Shown one piece after another: positions 25,287 through 33,357 of a stretch of 64,000 bases of DNA (the stretch's first letter is position 1; each line of letters opens with the position of its first letter). The notes below the pieces were generated by a model. It had not been told where the DNA came from, did not search any database, and saw only the letters and a list, made by a program, of their open reading frames with translations. Both the position numbers and the translations under genes were made by a program. Origin of the DNA: Allobosea robiniae. Its GTDB lineage: Bacteria > Pseudomonadota > Alphaproteobacteria > Rhizobiales > Beijerinckiaceae. The stretch spans positions 124,001 to 188,000 of the forward strand of contig NZ_FNBZ01000007.1 in NCBI RefSeq assembly GCF_900102525.1, written 5' to 3'.

Positions 25287-26420
25287 TCACGCGCTGAAGA
25301 GGTCGCCCTGAAGGTGCTCGGTGCCGGTCACCGCAGGCGGCCGCGCCTTGCGCGCCTTCCGGGGCTTGGCCTCGATCGCCTGCGCGATCGACGGGGGTGG
25401 CTTGGCGAACCGCTTCACAATGTCCTCGCAGTAGCGCGTCTCGCGCTCGATCAGCATGCCATAGAAGCCCTCTTCAGCGAGGGCCACGCCGGTCGTTCCG
25501 CTGCCCGCGAACGGGTCCAAAACGACCCCACCGGGCGGCGTTACCAGGCGGCACAGCCACCGCATCAGATCGACCGGCTTGATCGTGTCGTGCCCGCTCC
25601 CGGCTCGGTCATCGCCTCGGGGTTTGGGGCAGAAAAAGAAGCCTGCCTTGTCGCCGGAGAAGCCATAAAGCGCCTCGGCGCTGCCGTCATGAACTACGTT
25701 CGCAGGATGCCGGGCGATGGTCCCATCGTCGACGCGGCAGCCATCGATGTTCAACGCGCCGGTCCGGTAGGCGCGCAAGTTGGGGACATAGCTGCCGATC
25801 ATCGGCTTGCGAGCGAGCAGGATGGGCTCCTGGGCGGGCTTCAGGCCGGTTCCCCACCCCCTCCACGCCAACGCCTCCGGCTGCGTGACCGCGACCTTGC
25901 CGCCGGTGTCCTTCATCCAGACCTTTCCCTCGGGCTTTACGCCGGGGGCGCGGCTGGATCGCCCGGTTGTGAGCAGCTTTTCGAATCGCTGATCTATCGC
26001 GTGGTTGTACGCGCCACCGCCGTCCGCGTGAATCCAAGCCAGCGTATTCCGGATCTCGAAACCCGCGATCGCGATGGCCGTCGTTAGCGCGTATGCCGTC
26101 CGTGCCGCCGAGAAGGCCACAAGATGGCCGCCGGGCTTGAGAACGCGCAGCGCCTCTTTCCAGATCGGCGGGCCTGGAACCAAGGCGTCCCAGCTATTCT
26201 TCTTAAAGCCGCCGCCGCGGTGAGCGTAGTCATCGCCGGCGAGCCAAGCGCGCAGCACGTCAGCGATTGGCGGCGGATTCTCGGACAATCCGTACGGCGG
26301 GTCGGTCACGATGCTGTCGATACAAGCGTCGGGCAGGCGGCGCAGGCCAGCGAGGCAGTCGCCCTGGCGCAGGACGACGCGACCGGGTACGAGGTCGGCG
26401 TAAATCGGCTTGTCGGACAT
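25287..26420 (-). CDS. Solitary DNA methyltransferase (DPPY type)
   Basis: The 377-aa enzyme shows IDSIVTDPPYGLSENPPP near the N-terminus, then LRVLKPGGHLVAFSAARTAY, and motif I at the C-terminus (VVLDPFAGSGTTGVALAEEG). The middle insert (IHADGGGAYNHAIDQRFEKL and FFCPKPRGDDRAGSGHDTIKP) is common in phage and prophage methylases. No restriction partner lies beside it, so it may be an anti-restriction or regulatory methylase of a mobile element. I use ATG 26420; a GTG five codons upstream (26435) is an alternative. Confidence 0.87.
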   Translation of the reverse strand: MSDKPIYADLVPGRVVLRQGDCLAGLRRLPDACIDSIVTDPPYGLSENPPPIADVLRAWLAGDDYAHRGGGFKKNSWDALVPGPPIWKEALRVLKPGGHLVAFSAARTAYALTTAIAIAGFEIRNTLAWIHADGGGAYNHAIDQRFEKLLTTGRSSRAPGVKPEGKVWMKDTGGKVAVTQPEALAWRGWGTGLKPAQEPILLARKPMIGSYVPNLRAYRTGALNIDGCRVDDGTIARHPANVVHDGSAEALYGFSGDKAGFFFCPKPRGDDRAGSGHDTIKPVDLMRWLCRLVTPPGGVVLDPFAGSGTTGVALAEEGFYGMLIERETRYCEDIVKRFAKPPPSIAQAIEAKPRKARKARPPAVTGTEHLQGDLFSA

Positions 26421-26511
26421 ACTAAACTCACTCACGCAACAGCAACGAAGGAGAACCGGGCTTGGCGCTCCCCGAGACCGCCCTCTCGGACGGTCGCAGG
26501 CAGGGCCGGGG

Positions 26512-27336
26512 CTAGGCCGCGAACAGGGGCGTCTGGGACTCGCCGGCGAGTGCGGCCGACGGGTTGAGCCACAGGCATTCGGTCCTCTCGCGCCGGGCGC
26601 TGTCCCTGACGTTGCGCCGGATCAACGACCAGCCCGGCAGGCCGTCGCTATAGAGAGCGCTGTCGTAGCCAGAGAGGATCACCATGCCTTTCAGCTGACG
26701 CAGGCATTCCAGCAGCCGAGCCTGGCCGTCGTCGTCGAGCTCATGCACGTAGCCGTGCCGCGACGTCCGGGTCGCCGGCACGTACGGCGGGTCGACATAA
26801 TGCAGCGTGTCCGGATGATCGTGGTGCCGCATCGTCGAGATCGCATCACCGTGCTCGATGATGACGCGGCGAAGACGATCGCGGAAAGCCGGAAGGGCGT
26901 CGGCATACGTCGACCAGTCGTAGCTCGCCGGCAAGGTCGCCGAGCCCGTCGAGCGTCGGAATCCCGAGATTTTGGCGTAGACACGCTCCGGGCTGAAGGC
27001 CATCGCGCTGCGGACGATGACGCGCCATGCGCGCTCAAGCGGCAGTCCGCCGGTCTCCGTGCAAGCGCGCTCGAACTCCGCGCTGGAGAAAGGCGTCCAG
27101 GTCATCTTCATGACCAGCATCGCGCAGAGCGTGGGGTCCTGGACGCACCGGTACAACGAGACGATATCGAGGTCGGCGTCCCCGAGGACCTCGACCGGCG
27201 ACGGTGGCTTGCGCATGAGAACCGAAGCCGCGCCGCCGAACGGCTCGGTGTAGACGCGGTGCGGCGGCAGCAGCGCGATGATCGATTTCGCCATCGTGTA
27301 CTTGCCGCCGAAACACCGGAATAGCGATCGCTTCAT
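26512..27336 (-). CDS. DNA adenine methylase, Dam (D12) class
   Basis: The 274-aa protein has the D12-class order: FRCFGGKYTMAKSIIALLP (SAM-binding FxGxK), EPFGGAASVLMRKPPS, then DPPYVPATRTS late in the sequence with LSGYDSALY after it. It should methylate the N6 of adenine, the sequence being unknown. ATG 27336 has GGAGAT about 8 bases upstream, better than the in-frame start at 27357. It overlaps the preceding small gene by 4 bp, in a compact phage-like run. Confidence 0.88.
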   Translation of the reverse strand: MKRSLFRCFGGKYTMAKSIIALLPPHRVYTEPFGGAASVLMRKPPSPVEVLGDADLDIVSLYRCVQDPTLCAMLVMKMTWTPFSSAEFERACTETGGLPLERAWRVIVRSAMAFSPERVYAKISGFRRSTGSATLPASYDWSTYADALPAFRDRLRRVIIEHGDAISTMRHHDHPDTLHYVDPPYVPATRTSRHGYVHELDDDGQARLLECLRQLKGMVILSGYDSALYSDGLPGWSLIRRNVRDSARRERTECLWLNPSAALAGESQTPLFAA

Positions 27337-27704
27337 ACGGGGATCTCCAGGTCCCACTGGTCCGGCCCCGTGGGGCCCCTTACCACCGCCGGCGGCTGCC
27401 TCGGCCTCGGCAGGACGCCCGTCGCTTGAGCGGGCTTCGCGGCGCCGAGCACGGGCTTCTTCGGCGCGATCGGGCTCGCCGGCGAGGCGGTGGAGGCGTC
27501 CAGTTCGGCGACGATATCAGTGTGCGCCCGCTTGATCGCGTCGGGCGCCGGGGCCTCGGCCAGAGCGCGCTCTAGATCCTGGATTGCTCGGACCGCGGCG
27601 AGTCCGAGCCGGATATCGACGCCGGCGACGGCGCTGGTCAGCCCGGCGGCCAGGGCCTGCGAGCGCAGATCGGCGAGGCGGGCGCGGGATTCCGACGGCG
27701 TCAT
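27333..27704 (-). CDS. Small unknown protein of phage-like cluster
   Basis: The 123-aa product has a helical Ala-rich N-terminal half (SRARLADLRSQALAAGLTSA, then IQDLERALAEAP) and a Pro-rich tail ending PDQWDLEIPV. No family is recognised. It overlaps the exonuclease stop and the Dam-like start by a few bases, so it is surely translated as part of that operon. AGGAG precedes both the ATG used here and a GTG one codon upstream. Confidence 0.6.
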   Translation of the reverse strand: MTPSESRARLADLRSQALAAGLTSAVAGVDIRLGLAAVRAIQDLERALAEAPAPDAIKRAHTDIVAELDASTASPASPIAPKKPVLGAAKPAQATGVLPRPRQPPAVVRGPTGPDQWDLEIPV

Positions 27705-28561
27705 CACACGCGCTCCTGGAGGAGATCGCGCAGCGCTGGCAGGCAGCGGGCGAGCAGCTGGCAGTCGCCGAGCGCGTCGTGCAGGCCGTCCGCCCTCTCG
27801 GAGCGGTCGACGCCGAGCCGCTCGGACATCGCGTCGAGGGTGGCCTTCTCGCCCGGCCAGATGATCTTAGCCAGGATGCGGGTGTCGATCACCGGCACGG
27901 CCGGACGCCCGATCCCGAGGCGATCGAGGGCGGCGTCGACGAAGCCAATGTCGAAGGGCGCATTGTGCGCGACGATGACGCAATCCGATAGCACCCGCGA
28001 GATCGCCAGCCCATCGATCTGATTGATCGCGGCCAGGGTCGAGAGGTAGTCGTCCGACATGCCATGGACCGCCGTGGCGCTCGGGTGGCAGGGCTTGCCG
28101 GGGTTGAAGACCCAGCGGGCGCTGTTGCCGGGCACGAAGGCGCCATCGACGAGGCGTCCGGGCAGCGCGGCGAGGCTGACGATCCGGTCGTGAATGGGCG
28201 AGAAGCCCGTGGTCTCGGAATCCAGGACGAGGAGCGGGCTGTCGAGCAGCGCGAGGACGTCAGCGACGCGGGGCACGTCGACGAGGTCGATCTGCTGGTA
28301 ATCCGACGTCGACGTGAACGCCTCGATCTGCGCCTCGGTCGGCTGGAAGCTGCGGGCGAGCCCCTGCCAGTCGACGGCCTTGCGCTGGCGGTCGGAAACG
28401 ATGGCGTAGTGCGTGGTGCCGACGCGGCTCTCGCGGTCGGAAAGCAGACCGGAGCGGACGGCCTCCTCTTCCTTCTTGAGGCTCTTCTGCTCGGCGCGCA
28501 GGAAGGCGAGCCGATCGGCGGGCGGGGTGGCGACTTCGATGCTGGTGACGGTAAGCGTCAT
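27704..28561 (-). CDS. DnaQ-like 3'-5' exonuclease (DEDDh)
   Basis: The 285-aa protein has an N-terminal helical region (about 1-85) and a C-terminal exonuclease domain. The ExoI motif reads LLVLDSETTGFSPIHDRIVS (Asp-x-Glu), ExoII is VIVAHNAPFDIGFVDAAL and ExoIII is ADGLHDALGDCQLLA (His and Asp). It is related to the epsilon proofreading subunit but the N-terminal part is different. In a run with two DNA methylases it looks like a phage-type DNA metabolism gene. Confidence 0.87.
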   Translation of the reverse strand: MTLTVTSIEVATPPADRLAFLRAEQKSLKKEEEAVRSGLLSDRESRVGTTHYAIVSDRQRKAVDWQGLARSFQPTEAQIEAFTSTSDYQQIDLVDVPRVADVLALLDSPLLVLDSETTGFSPIHDRIVSLAALPGRLVDGAFVPGNSARWVFNPGKPCHPSATAVHGMSDDYLSTLAAINQIDGLAISRVLSDCVIVAHNAPFDIGFVDAALDRLGIGRPAVPVIDTRILAKIIWPGEKATLDAMSERLGVDRSERADGLHDALGDCQLLARCLPALRDLLQERV

Positions 28562-28723
28562 GACTGAGTGTCTCCGAATACGCGTACAGGGTTTCTCGCT
28601 TGATATGCTTCGGTCAACGACTTTTCTTCCTCGGAAGAACGGAAGGTTAACGCGTCTATCCTTGGGAATGACTAGAACCTGTTAACCAAGATCGCCCTTG
28701 CGTCTTGCACTTATTCTTCCCCA

Positions 28724-28942
28724 CTACATGTCGTGGGTCGCGTCCCCGACGCGCTGGAAGACGGTCCTCTTCGTCAGACCCAGCCCCGCCAGGATCGATC
28801 GACCGGGGGCCCGGCGGCCTGCGAGGACGTCTTGAACGTACGTGCGCGAGACCGCGTGCCGGGCGCTCCAGTCCGCGATGCCGGACTCGGCGACGGCCAG
28901 GCGGAGCGTCTCGCGGACCTGGACTTCGGTCAGCGCGCACAC
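28724..28942 (-). CDS. Small HTH DNA-binding protein
   Basis: A 72-aa product from GTG 28942 (an ATG at 28990 would add 16 residues). It resembles a Cro/Xre-type HTH: VRETLRLAVAESGIADWSAR followed by HAVSRTYVQDVLAGRRAPG and LAGLGLTKRTVFQRV. It overlaps the stop of the upstream small gene by 13 bp. It could be the regulator acting on the nearby palindrome at 29430-29450; this is inference. Confidence 0.55.
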   Translation of the reverse strand: MCALTEVQVRETLRLAVAESGIADWSARHAVSRTYVQDVLAGRRAPGRSILAGLGLTKRTVFQRVGDATHDM

Positions 28943-29280
28943 GGGGTCGTCTCCGGTTCGGCCGGCCAGCTGTCGAGCATCATGTCGCAAGCCACGACGA
29001 CGCTGGCGAGCTTGCGCAGGTCCGCGAGGACACCTTCATCGTCGATGGTCGAGACAACGCCGAGGGCCTCCCGCTCGTCGGGCTCCCACGTCAGATCCGC
29101 GCAGCCCTGCACGACGTTGTGGGCTTCGCGCCACGCCCCCTCGCGAGCAGCCTCTACGACCTGGCGGGGCGTCATCTTCGGGCCGGCATCGCGGCCCAAC
29201 GCGAGGATGGATTCGATGTAGTCGTGCCGAGAGATCGTCTTCGGCACCGGCGTTTTGAATAGACGGACGACATCGCCCAT
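28930..29280 (-). CDS. Small unknown protein
   Basis: The 116-aa product starts MGDVVRLFKTPVPKTISRHD and has a helical middle (QVVEAAREGAWREAHNVVQG) and an acidic, Pro-containing tail. No family is recognised. It is the first gene of the leftward run (29280 to 25287) and is divergent from the 29545 gene, with a palindromic site between them. A GAGG lies just upstream of the ATG on its strand. Confidence 0.55.
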   Translation of the reverse strand: MGDVVRLFKTPVPKTISRHDYIESILALGRDAGPKMTPRQVVEAAREGAWREAHNVVQGCADLTWEPDEREALGVVSTIDDEGVLADLRKLASVVVACDMMLDSWPAEPETTPCAR

Positions 29281-29429
29281 GAGGGCCTCCTGTGCGGTTG
29301 TGGCATCACAGGGTTGGCGCGTCGCGGGTAGTCGTCAAGTAGCGTCGAAGCTTCTTCGTGGCCGCGGGGAGCTTCAGAGGCGAAAACCCGAAGAGGGCTT
29401 GGATTATTGGCTCCATATTTATTTTCGCG

Positions 29430-29450
29430 GACTGGTCATAATGACCGGTC
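29430..29450. promoter_or_regulatory. 21-bp palindrome in divergent intergenic region
   Basis: GACTGGTCAT and ATGACCGGTC flank a central A and pair with a single mismatch. The site lies in an AT-rich stretch between the divergent genes at 29280 and 29545, the place for an operator controlling both. A small HTH protein is encoded 500 bp away. The function is inferred. Confidence 0.5.
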
Positions 29451-29544
29451 GAGAGGCGAATATTTTATGGGGTAAAAAATTAAACGTCCATTTGGAGCGA
29501 ATCCAGCCGCGCTGTATCTTCGGATTCGCTACCGGAGGCACACT

Positions 29545-30105
29545 ATGAAGAAGATCGAATTTGACGACCGTATCAGCATGGCGCTGTGCGTCGGCAATGG
29601 GCGGGACTTCAACGACCGATGGGATATCCGCAAGGACATCAGAGTCTGCGACCAGGGCTACGCGATCCGGTATGCGCCGAAGGACTATATTCTGGTGCAG
29701 TGGGCCGGCGTCTCCGACGATGAGAGCACGCTGTATTACCTGCCGGGCGATGGCGCGATCGAGGTCGTCGATCCGGCGATGAAGAGCTACGGCGAGGCAG
29801 TCGAGACTGCAATGCTCGCCCACGGCAATCCCGAGCGGCTCGCGTACCTGCGCCAGAAGCGAGACGCCGAGGCGGCGGCCAAGGCCGCGCGCAAGCGGTA
29901 CGGGCGGTCGCATCAGCGTGCGCGGCTCGACAGCTACGAAGCGACGATCCCGGTCGGCAGCTTCTTCAGAACGCCCAGCGGCTACATCGGTTACATGGCC
30001 GGCCGAGGCGAGGAGCGCGTGACATGGTACGCCGTCGACGCGGTCCCCGACGGCGCCGAGGTTCTCGAACTACCGCGCGAGGTGACCGCACACTTCACGA
30101 TGTGA
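29545..30105 (+). CDS. Unknown protein of accessory region
   Basis: The 186-aa product has a mixed alpha/beta N-terminal part (YAIRYAPKDYILVQWAGVSD, then TLYYLPGDGAIEVVD), a very basic central stretch (AAKAARKRYGRSHQRARLD) and a C-terminal part with TPSGYIGYMAGRGEERVTWY. No family is recognised. The ATG follows CGGAGGCACACT. It is transcribed from the AT-rich divergent region that holds the 29430 palindrome. Confidence 0.6.
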   Translation: MKKIEFDDRISMALCVGNGRDFNDRWDIRKDIRVCDQGYAIRYAPKDYILVQWAGVSDDESTLYYLPGDGAIEVVDPAMKSYGEAVETAMLAHGNPERLAYLRQKRDAEAAAKAARKRYGRSHQRARLDSYEATIPVGSFFRTPSGYIGYMAGRGEERVTWYAVDAVPDGAEVLELPREVTAHFTM

Positions 30106-30187
30106 CCTGCGTACGTACGCGTTTGTGGCTTGCGAACCGCCCCGGCAAGATCTCCTCAAGGCCGCTCCCGGCCCCGAGGAGGCACAC

Positions 30188-30778
30188 ATGAAATCAATTC
30201 TGAAGGCGATCGGCCGCGCGCTGCTCGCGATCCCGAAAATGGCTTGGACGGTCTGTCGCTACACTGGAGCGATGGTCCTCTCGATCATCCCGCAGCCCCA
30301 GGCGATGACCACCGCCGCCGGCGAAGTGGCAGACGCAGTAATCGAGGCAGAGCAGGCCAAGCAGGCCGCCCCCGCAGCCAAGGCGACTGCGGCAACGTCG
30401 CAGGCCGAGATCGCATATACGTATGCGATCGCGATGATCACCGGATCGCGGCCGCCTTCGCTCGACGGTCAGCCGGCGGCGTTCGTGAGCATGCTCGACG
30501 ATCTGACGCATGCCGGCGCACGCGCGCTTATCAAGGCGTCGATCCCGGCCATCGAGCTGCACCTCTCGCCGCGCTGCCCGGCGGACCACCTCGCGGGGGT
30601 GCCTAGCATCGGTGCGAGGCCGATGACCGCGGCCCCGGTCGGCAGCGGCTCGCAGAAGCAACTATATTTTGACGCGCTGGAGCGGGCGCCCAAGCCCGAA
30701 ATGTGCAGCGACGGCGAAATCAGAATTTTCCACGACTACGAGGGCGAGGATCAGAGCGCCCGGCTCAAAGCCGCTTGA
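30188..30778 (+). CDS. Unknown protein of accessory region
   Basis: The 196-aa product starts at ATG 30188, five bases after GAGGAGG; an upstream in-frame start is not needed. A short hydrophobic N-terminal stretch (AIGRALLAIPKMAWTVCRYT) is followed by an Ala-rich helix (AEQAKQAAPAAKATAAT) and a domain ending IRIFHDYEGEDQSARLKAA. No family is recognised. Its 3' end overlaps the convergent small gene by 28 bp. Confidence 0.55.
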   Translation: MKSILKAIGRALLAIPKMAWTVCRYTGAMVLSIIPQPQAMTTAAGEVADAVIEAEQAKQAAPAAKATAATSQAEIAYTYAIAMITGSRPPSLDGQPAAFVSMLDDLTHAGARALIKASIPAIELHLSPRCPADHLAGVPSIGARPMTAAPVGSGSQKQLYFDALERAPKPEMCSDGEIRIFHDYEGEDQSARLKAA

Positions 30779-31032
30779 GTACGCCGCAGATCGAAGCGCA
30801 GGCCATCGATCTCTTCTTGCATCGCGGCTTCCCGCGCTCGGGAAGCGGCGATTTCTCTTTGGGCTGCGGCGAGCATCGCGGCGAGGCGGCGAACCGAGGC
30901 GACGGAGTTAGCCTCGGCTGCAGCCTGGTGGCGTTCCTCACGACGACGGACATTGTTCGCGACGATGGCGTTGGCCAGCCCGTTGCCGATGACAGCCGCG
31001 CCCATCTCAAGATTGAAAGCGTGGTTGCTCAT
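30751..31032 (-). CDS. Small coiled-coil protein, unknown
   Basis: The 93-aa product begins with a small hydrophobic stretch (FNLEMGAAVIGNGLANAIVA). It continues as one long charged helix or coiled coil (RLAAMLAAAQREIAASRARE, then MQEEIDGLRFDLRRTQAAL). A GAGGAGG Shine-Dalgarno lies about 6 bases upstream of the ATG, which supports real translation. No function can be assigned. Confidence 0.55.
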   Translation of the reverse strand: MSNHAFNLEMGAAVIGNGLANAIVANNVRRREERHQAAAEANSVASVRRLAAMLAAAQREIAASRAREAAMQEEIDGLRFDLRRTQAALSRAL

Positions 31033-31524
31033 GATGTCCTCCTCGGCGGCCGGTGGACCCAGAGACTCTCACATGGAATCTGCTGCAGTCCAGCTCTCCT
31101 CGATCGCTTCGTTAAGAAGGATCCTACGTCATGCAGCGGATCCTGCTCATCGCTAGGGCGTCCCCCCGTTACACGCATGAAATGAATCGGATTTGTTGCG
31201 GGATACGTACAGCCCGCCAGGCGAGCATTGTCCGATGCTATAGTGAGCTGATGGCCCCTAGCCGACGTCTGGAACGTCTGCTTCAGGGCAGCCTGATGGG
31301 CTTGTCAGTTGAACAGACGGGGGCGGCCCTTTCGGAAACTTAGGTCTGCTCTAGGAAGACGACATTCTTGGAGCGGTAAACCGCGGCGGTCAGTCTCGAT
31401 GCCGATGCGCTGCTGCGCCGCGCCGTGCGATGATGACCACGACGTCTCGTCCATAGCCCTCCAAATCCCTCCTATCGGCACTGCGCTCGTGTTGCCGACG
31501 GGAGGTTTCCGATTTCATCGATCC
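31033..31524. other. Intergenic region before gajB 3' end
   Basis: This 492-bp gap lies upstream of the small coiled-coil gene and beyond the 3' end of gajB. I see only short frames without good ribosome-binding sites, and no convincing RNA gene or repeat. Confidence 0.3.
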
Positions 31525-33348
31525 TCACTCGGCAGGAAGTAGGAGCACGCACACATCGTCGTTGGGCGACATGATAGTCGTGCGGGTTTTCGCGCGCGTC
31601 ACGCTCACGCGGAAATTTTGCCGAGCCTGCGTCATCGCCCCCGCGCGGACATTTCCGCCTACAATGCGATCGGGGTTGCCGACGATCTCGCCCTTGTAGC
31701 GTTTTGGCCATCCTTCGAAGATGATGACCTCATCGAATTGCTTCCCCTTGGCCTTGTGCATATTCATCACGACGACACCCGACTCCGGCTTGTGAGCGGT
31801 CGCGAAATGCTCCTGCACGAACGCTTGGCGAGTGACAGCCAGCGCGTTCTTATATCCGCCGGTATCGCGCCAGTCCTGCGACAAGCTTTGCCGGAGCTGC
31901 GTGCCGCGTTCGAGAAGCCGGACGTTGCGCGCCTCCTTCGCAACCTCGGCGAGCCGAGTGCAGGCCCCAGCCTCAAGCACCGCTCGAACGGCGGTCCAGT
32001 CGCCGTCGGGCTGGCTAGTCAGCGCAACAGCCGTTGCAGCCTCGTGGACCGCGAACGTGGCTTGCAAGACGCTGTTCGCCGGAACGGCCTTTCCCTTCGC
32101 GAGGCAGTCATTCCACTTGCCCAGCGCCGAGCGAAAACGCGCCGCTTCCGTCAGATCGCCTTTCGTCGGCGCCTGGCCTCCTCGGCCGCTGAAATAGCTG
32201 CAAAGCACATCGACGAATTCGTCAAAGCAGCCGGCGTGACTTCGCTGCTGGAGAAGGAAGGCAATCACCTCCGCGGCTAGGATCGGGCCTTCCATGTCGA
32301 CGGCGGCCGTGTGCGCGATCGGAGGCACGTTGCCGAAGGGCACGCGCAGATTGTCGGAGACCAGCCGGGTCATACGCTTCGTCGGCACCAGAATCGCAAG
32401 CGACCAGTCCCGGCGGCCCGTCGCGATTAGACGCTTACGCGCTTTCAGAACCTGAGCGATAAGCGAGGCGAAAGCCTGATTAGAATTCGAGGCAAACCCC
32501 TCGTAATCGATACCGTGATACTCTTCTTCCCGAAATTTGCCGGTAAGGAGGTGGTTGCCGAACAAGGCAATGTCCGTCCCCTTGCTGCGATGGTTGTCCC
32601 CGGCCAAATCGTGCTCGGAAGGCTTGAAAGCCTCCCTGAAGTGGTCAAGACGCTCCGGGTCCGCGCCGATGAAATCAAAGATGCGCTGTTCGGGGTCGGC
32701 CAGCGCGACCAGCGTGCTGCTCTTCCCGATTGCCTCGACCGCGCGCCACTGCTGGGCGCTGGTATCCTGAAACTCGTCGAGGATGATGAAAGGGTACATG
32801 GTCGATACGAGATCGCGGACCTTGGCGGAGCCGTGCAACAGGATGGCCACGCGCTCCGCGAACAGGTCGAAGCAGATTTTGCCTTCCTCGGTCGCCAGTC
32901 GCATCCGCTCGGCAATCTCCAGTGCGGCCTTCTGCGCCTTCTCCTCGTCCGAGAGCTTGGACGGCGCCTTGAAGGCGCTGCGGATCGCTGAAAGCGCGAT
33001 CGCCTCGTTAGGCGGCGTCAGAATTGCCATCCGGCGCGGAAACCCGATCAGATAGCCGTGCGCCTTGAGAATGCGCCAGAAGAAGGAGTGATAAGTATCG
33101 ACCTCGATCCGCTTCTTCTCCTCCTTCGTGACGGACTGCTCTTCGTCGATCGCCTCGAAGACCCGCGAGACCGTCGCACGCGCGAAACCAAGGAATAGGA
33201 TGCGCTGCCCCGGCCTGAGTTTCTCACGGGCGGTCTTCGCCGCCTTCAAAATGGAAACGGTGGTCTTGCCGGAGCCAGGACCGCCCACGACGAGCTGGTG
33301 CCCGTCGGCGGTCAGGACATCCTTCTGCACGGGAGTCAGATCGACCAT
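31525..33348 (-). CDS. gajB: Gabija helicase GajB (UvrD/Rep-like)
   Basis: The 607-aa superfamily 1 helicase has Walker A GGPGSGKTTVS (residues 22-32), the Ia-type segment RILFLGFARATVSRVFEAI, Walker B in FIILDEFQDTSAQQWRAVEA and motif III LVALADPEQRIFDFIGADP. Later motifs include VVMNMHKAKGKQFDEVIIFE and the final SVTRAKTRTTIM. Its gene follows gajA by 9 bp. In Gabija, GajB hydrolyses nucleotides and joins GajA in an anti-phage complex. At 607 aa it is longer than the GajB I remember (about 500 aa), perhaps from insertions in the 2A/2B region. Confidence 0.87.
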   Translation of the reverse strand: MVDLTPVQKDVLTADGHQLVVGGPGSGKTTVSILKAAKTAREKLRPGQRILFLGFARATVSRVFEAIDEEQSVTKEEKKRIEVDTYHSFFWRILKAHGYLIGFPRRMAILTPPNEAIALSAIRSAFKAPSKLSDEEKAQKAALEIAERMRLATEEGKICFDLFAERVAILLHGSAKVRDLVSTMYPFIILDEFQDTSAQQWRAVEAIGKSSTLVALADPEQRIFDFIGADPERLDHFREAFKPSEHDLAGDNHRSKGTDIALFGNHLLTGKFREEEYHGIDYEGFASNSNQAFASLIAQVLKARKRLIATGRRDWSLAILVPTKRMTRLVSDNLRVPFGNVPPIAHTAAVDMEGPILAAEVIAFLLQQRSHAGCFDEFVDVLCSYFSGRGGQAPTKGDLTEAARFRSALGKWNDCLAKGKAVPANSVLQATFAVHEAATAVALTSQPDGDWTAVRAVLEAGACTRLAEVAKEARNVRLLERGTQLRQSLSQDWRDTGGYKNALAVTRQAFVQEHFATAHKPESGVVVMNMHKAKGKQFDEVIIFEGWPKRYKGEIVGNPDRIVGGNVRAGAMTQARQNFRVSVTRAKTRTTIMSPNDDVCVLLLPAE

Positions 33349-33357
33349 CCGTCCCCC

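Noticed and set aside
31131..31343. 70-codon frame in the gap before gajB
   Set aside because: No ribosome-binding site, no recognisable composition, and no supporting neighbour; left as intergenic.
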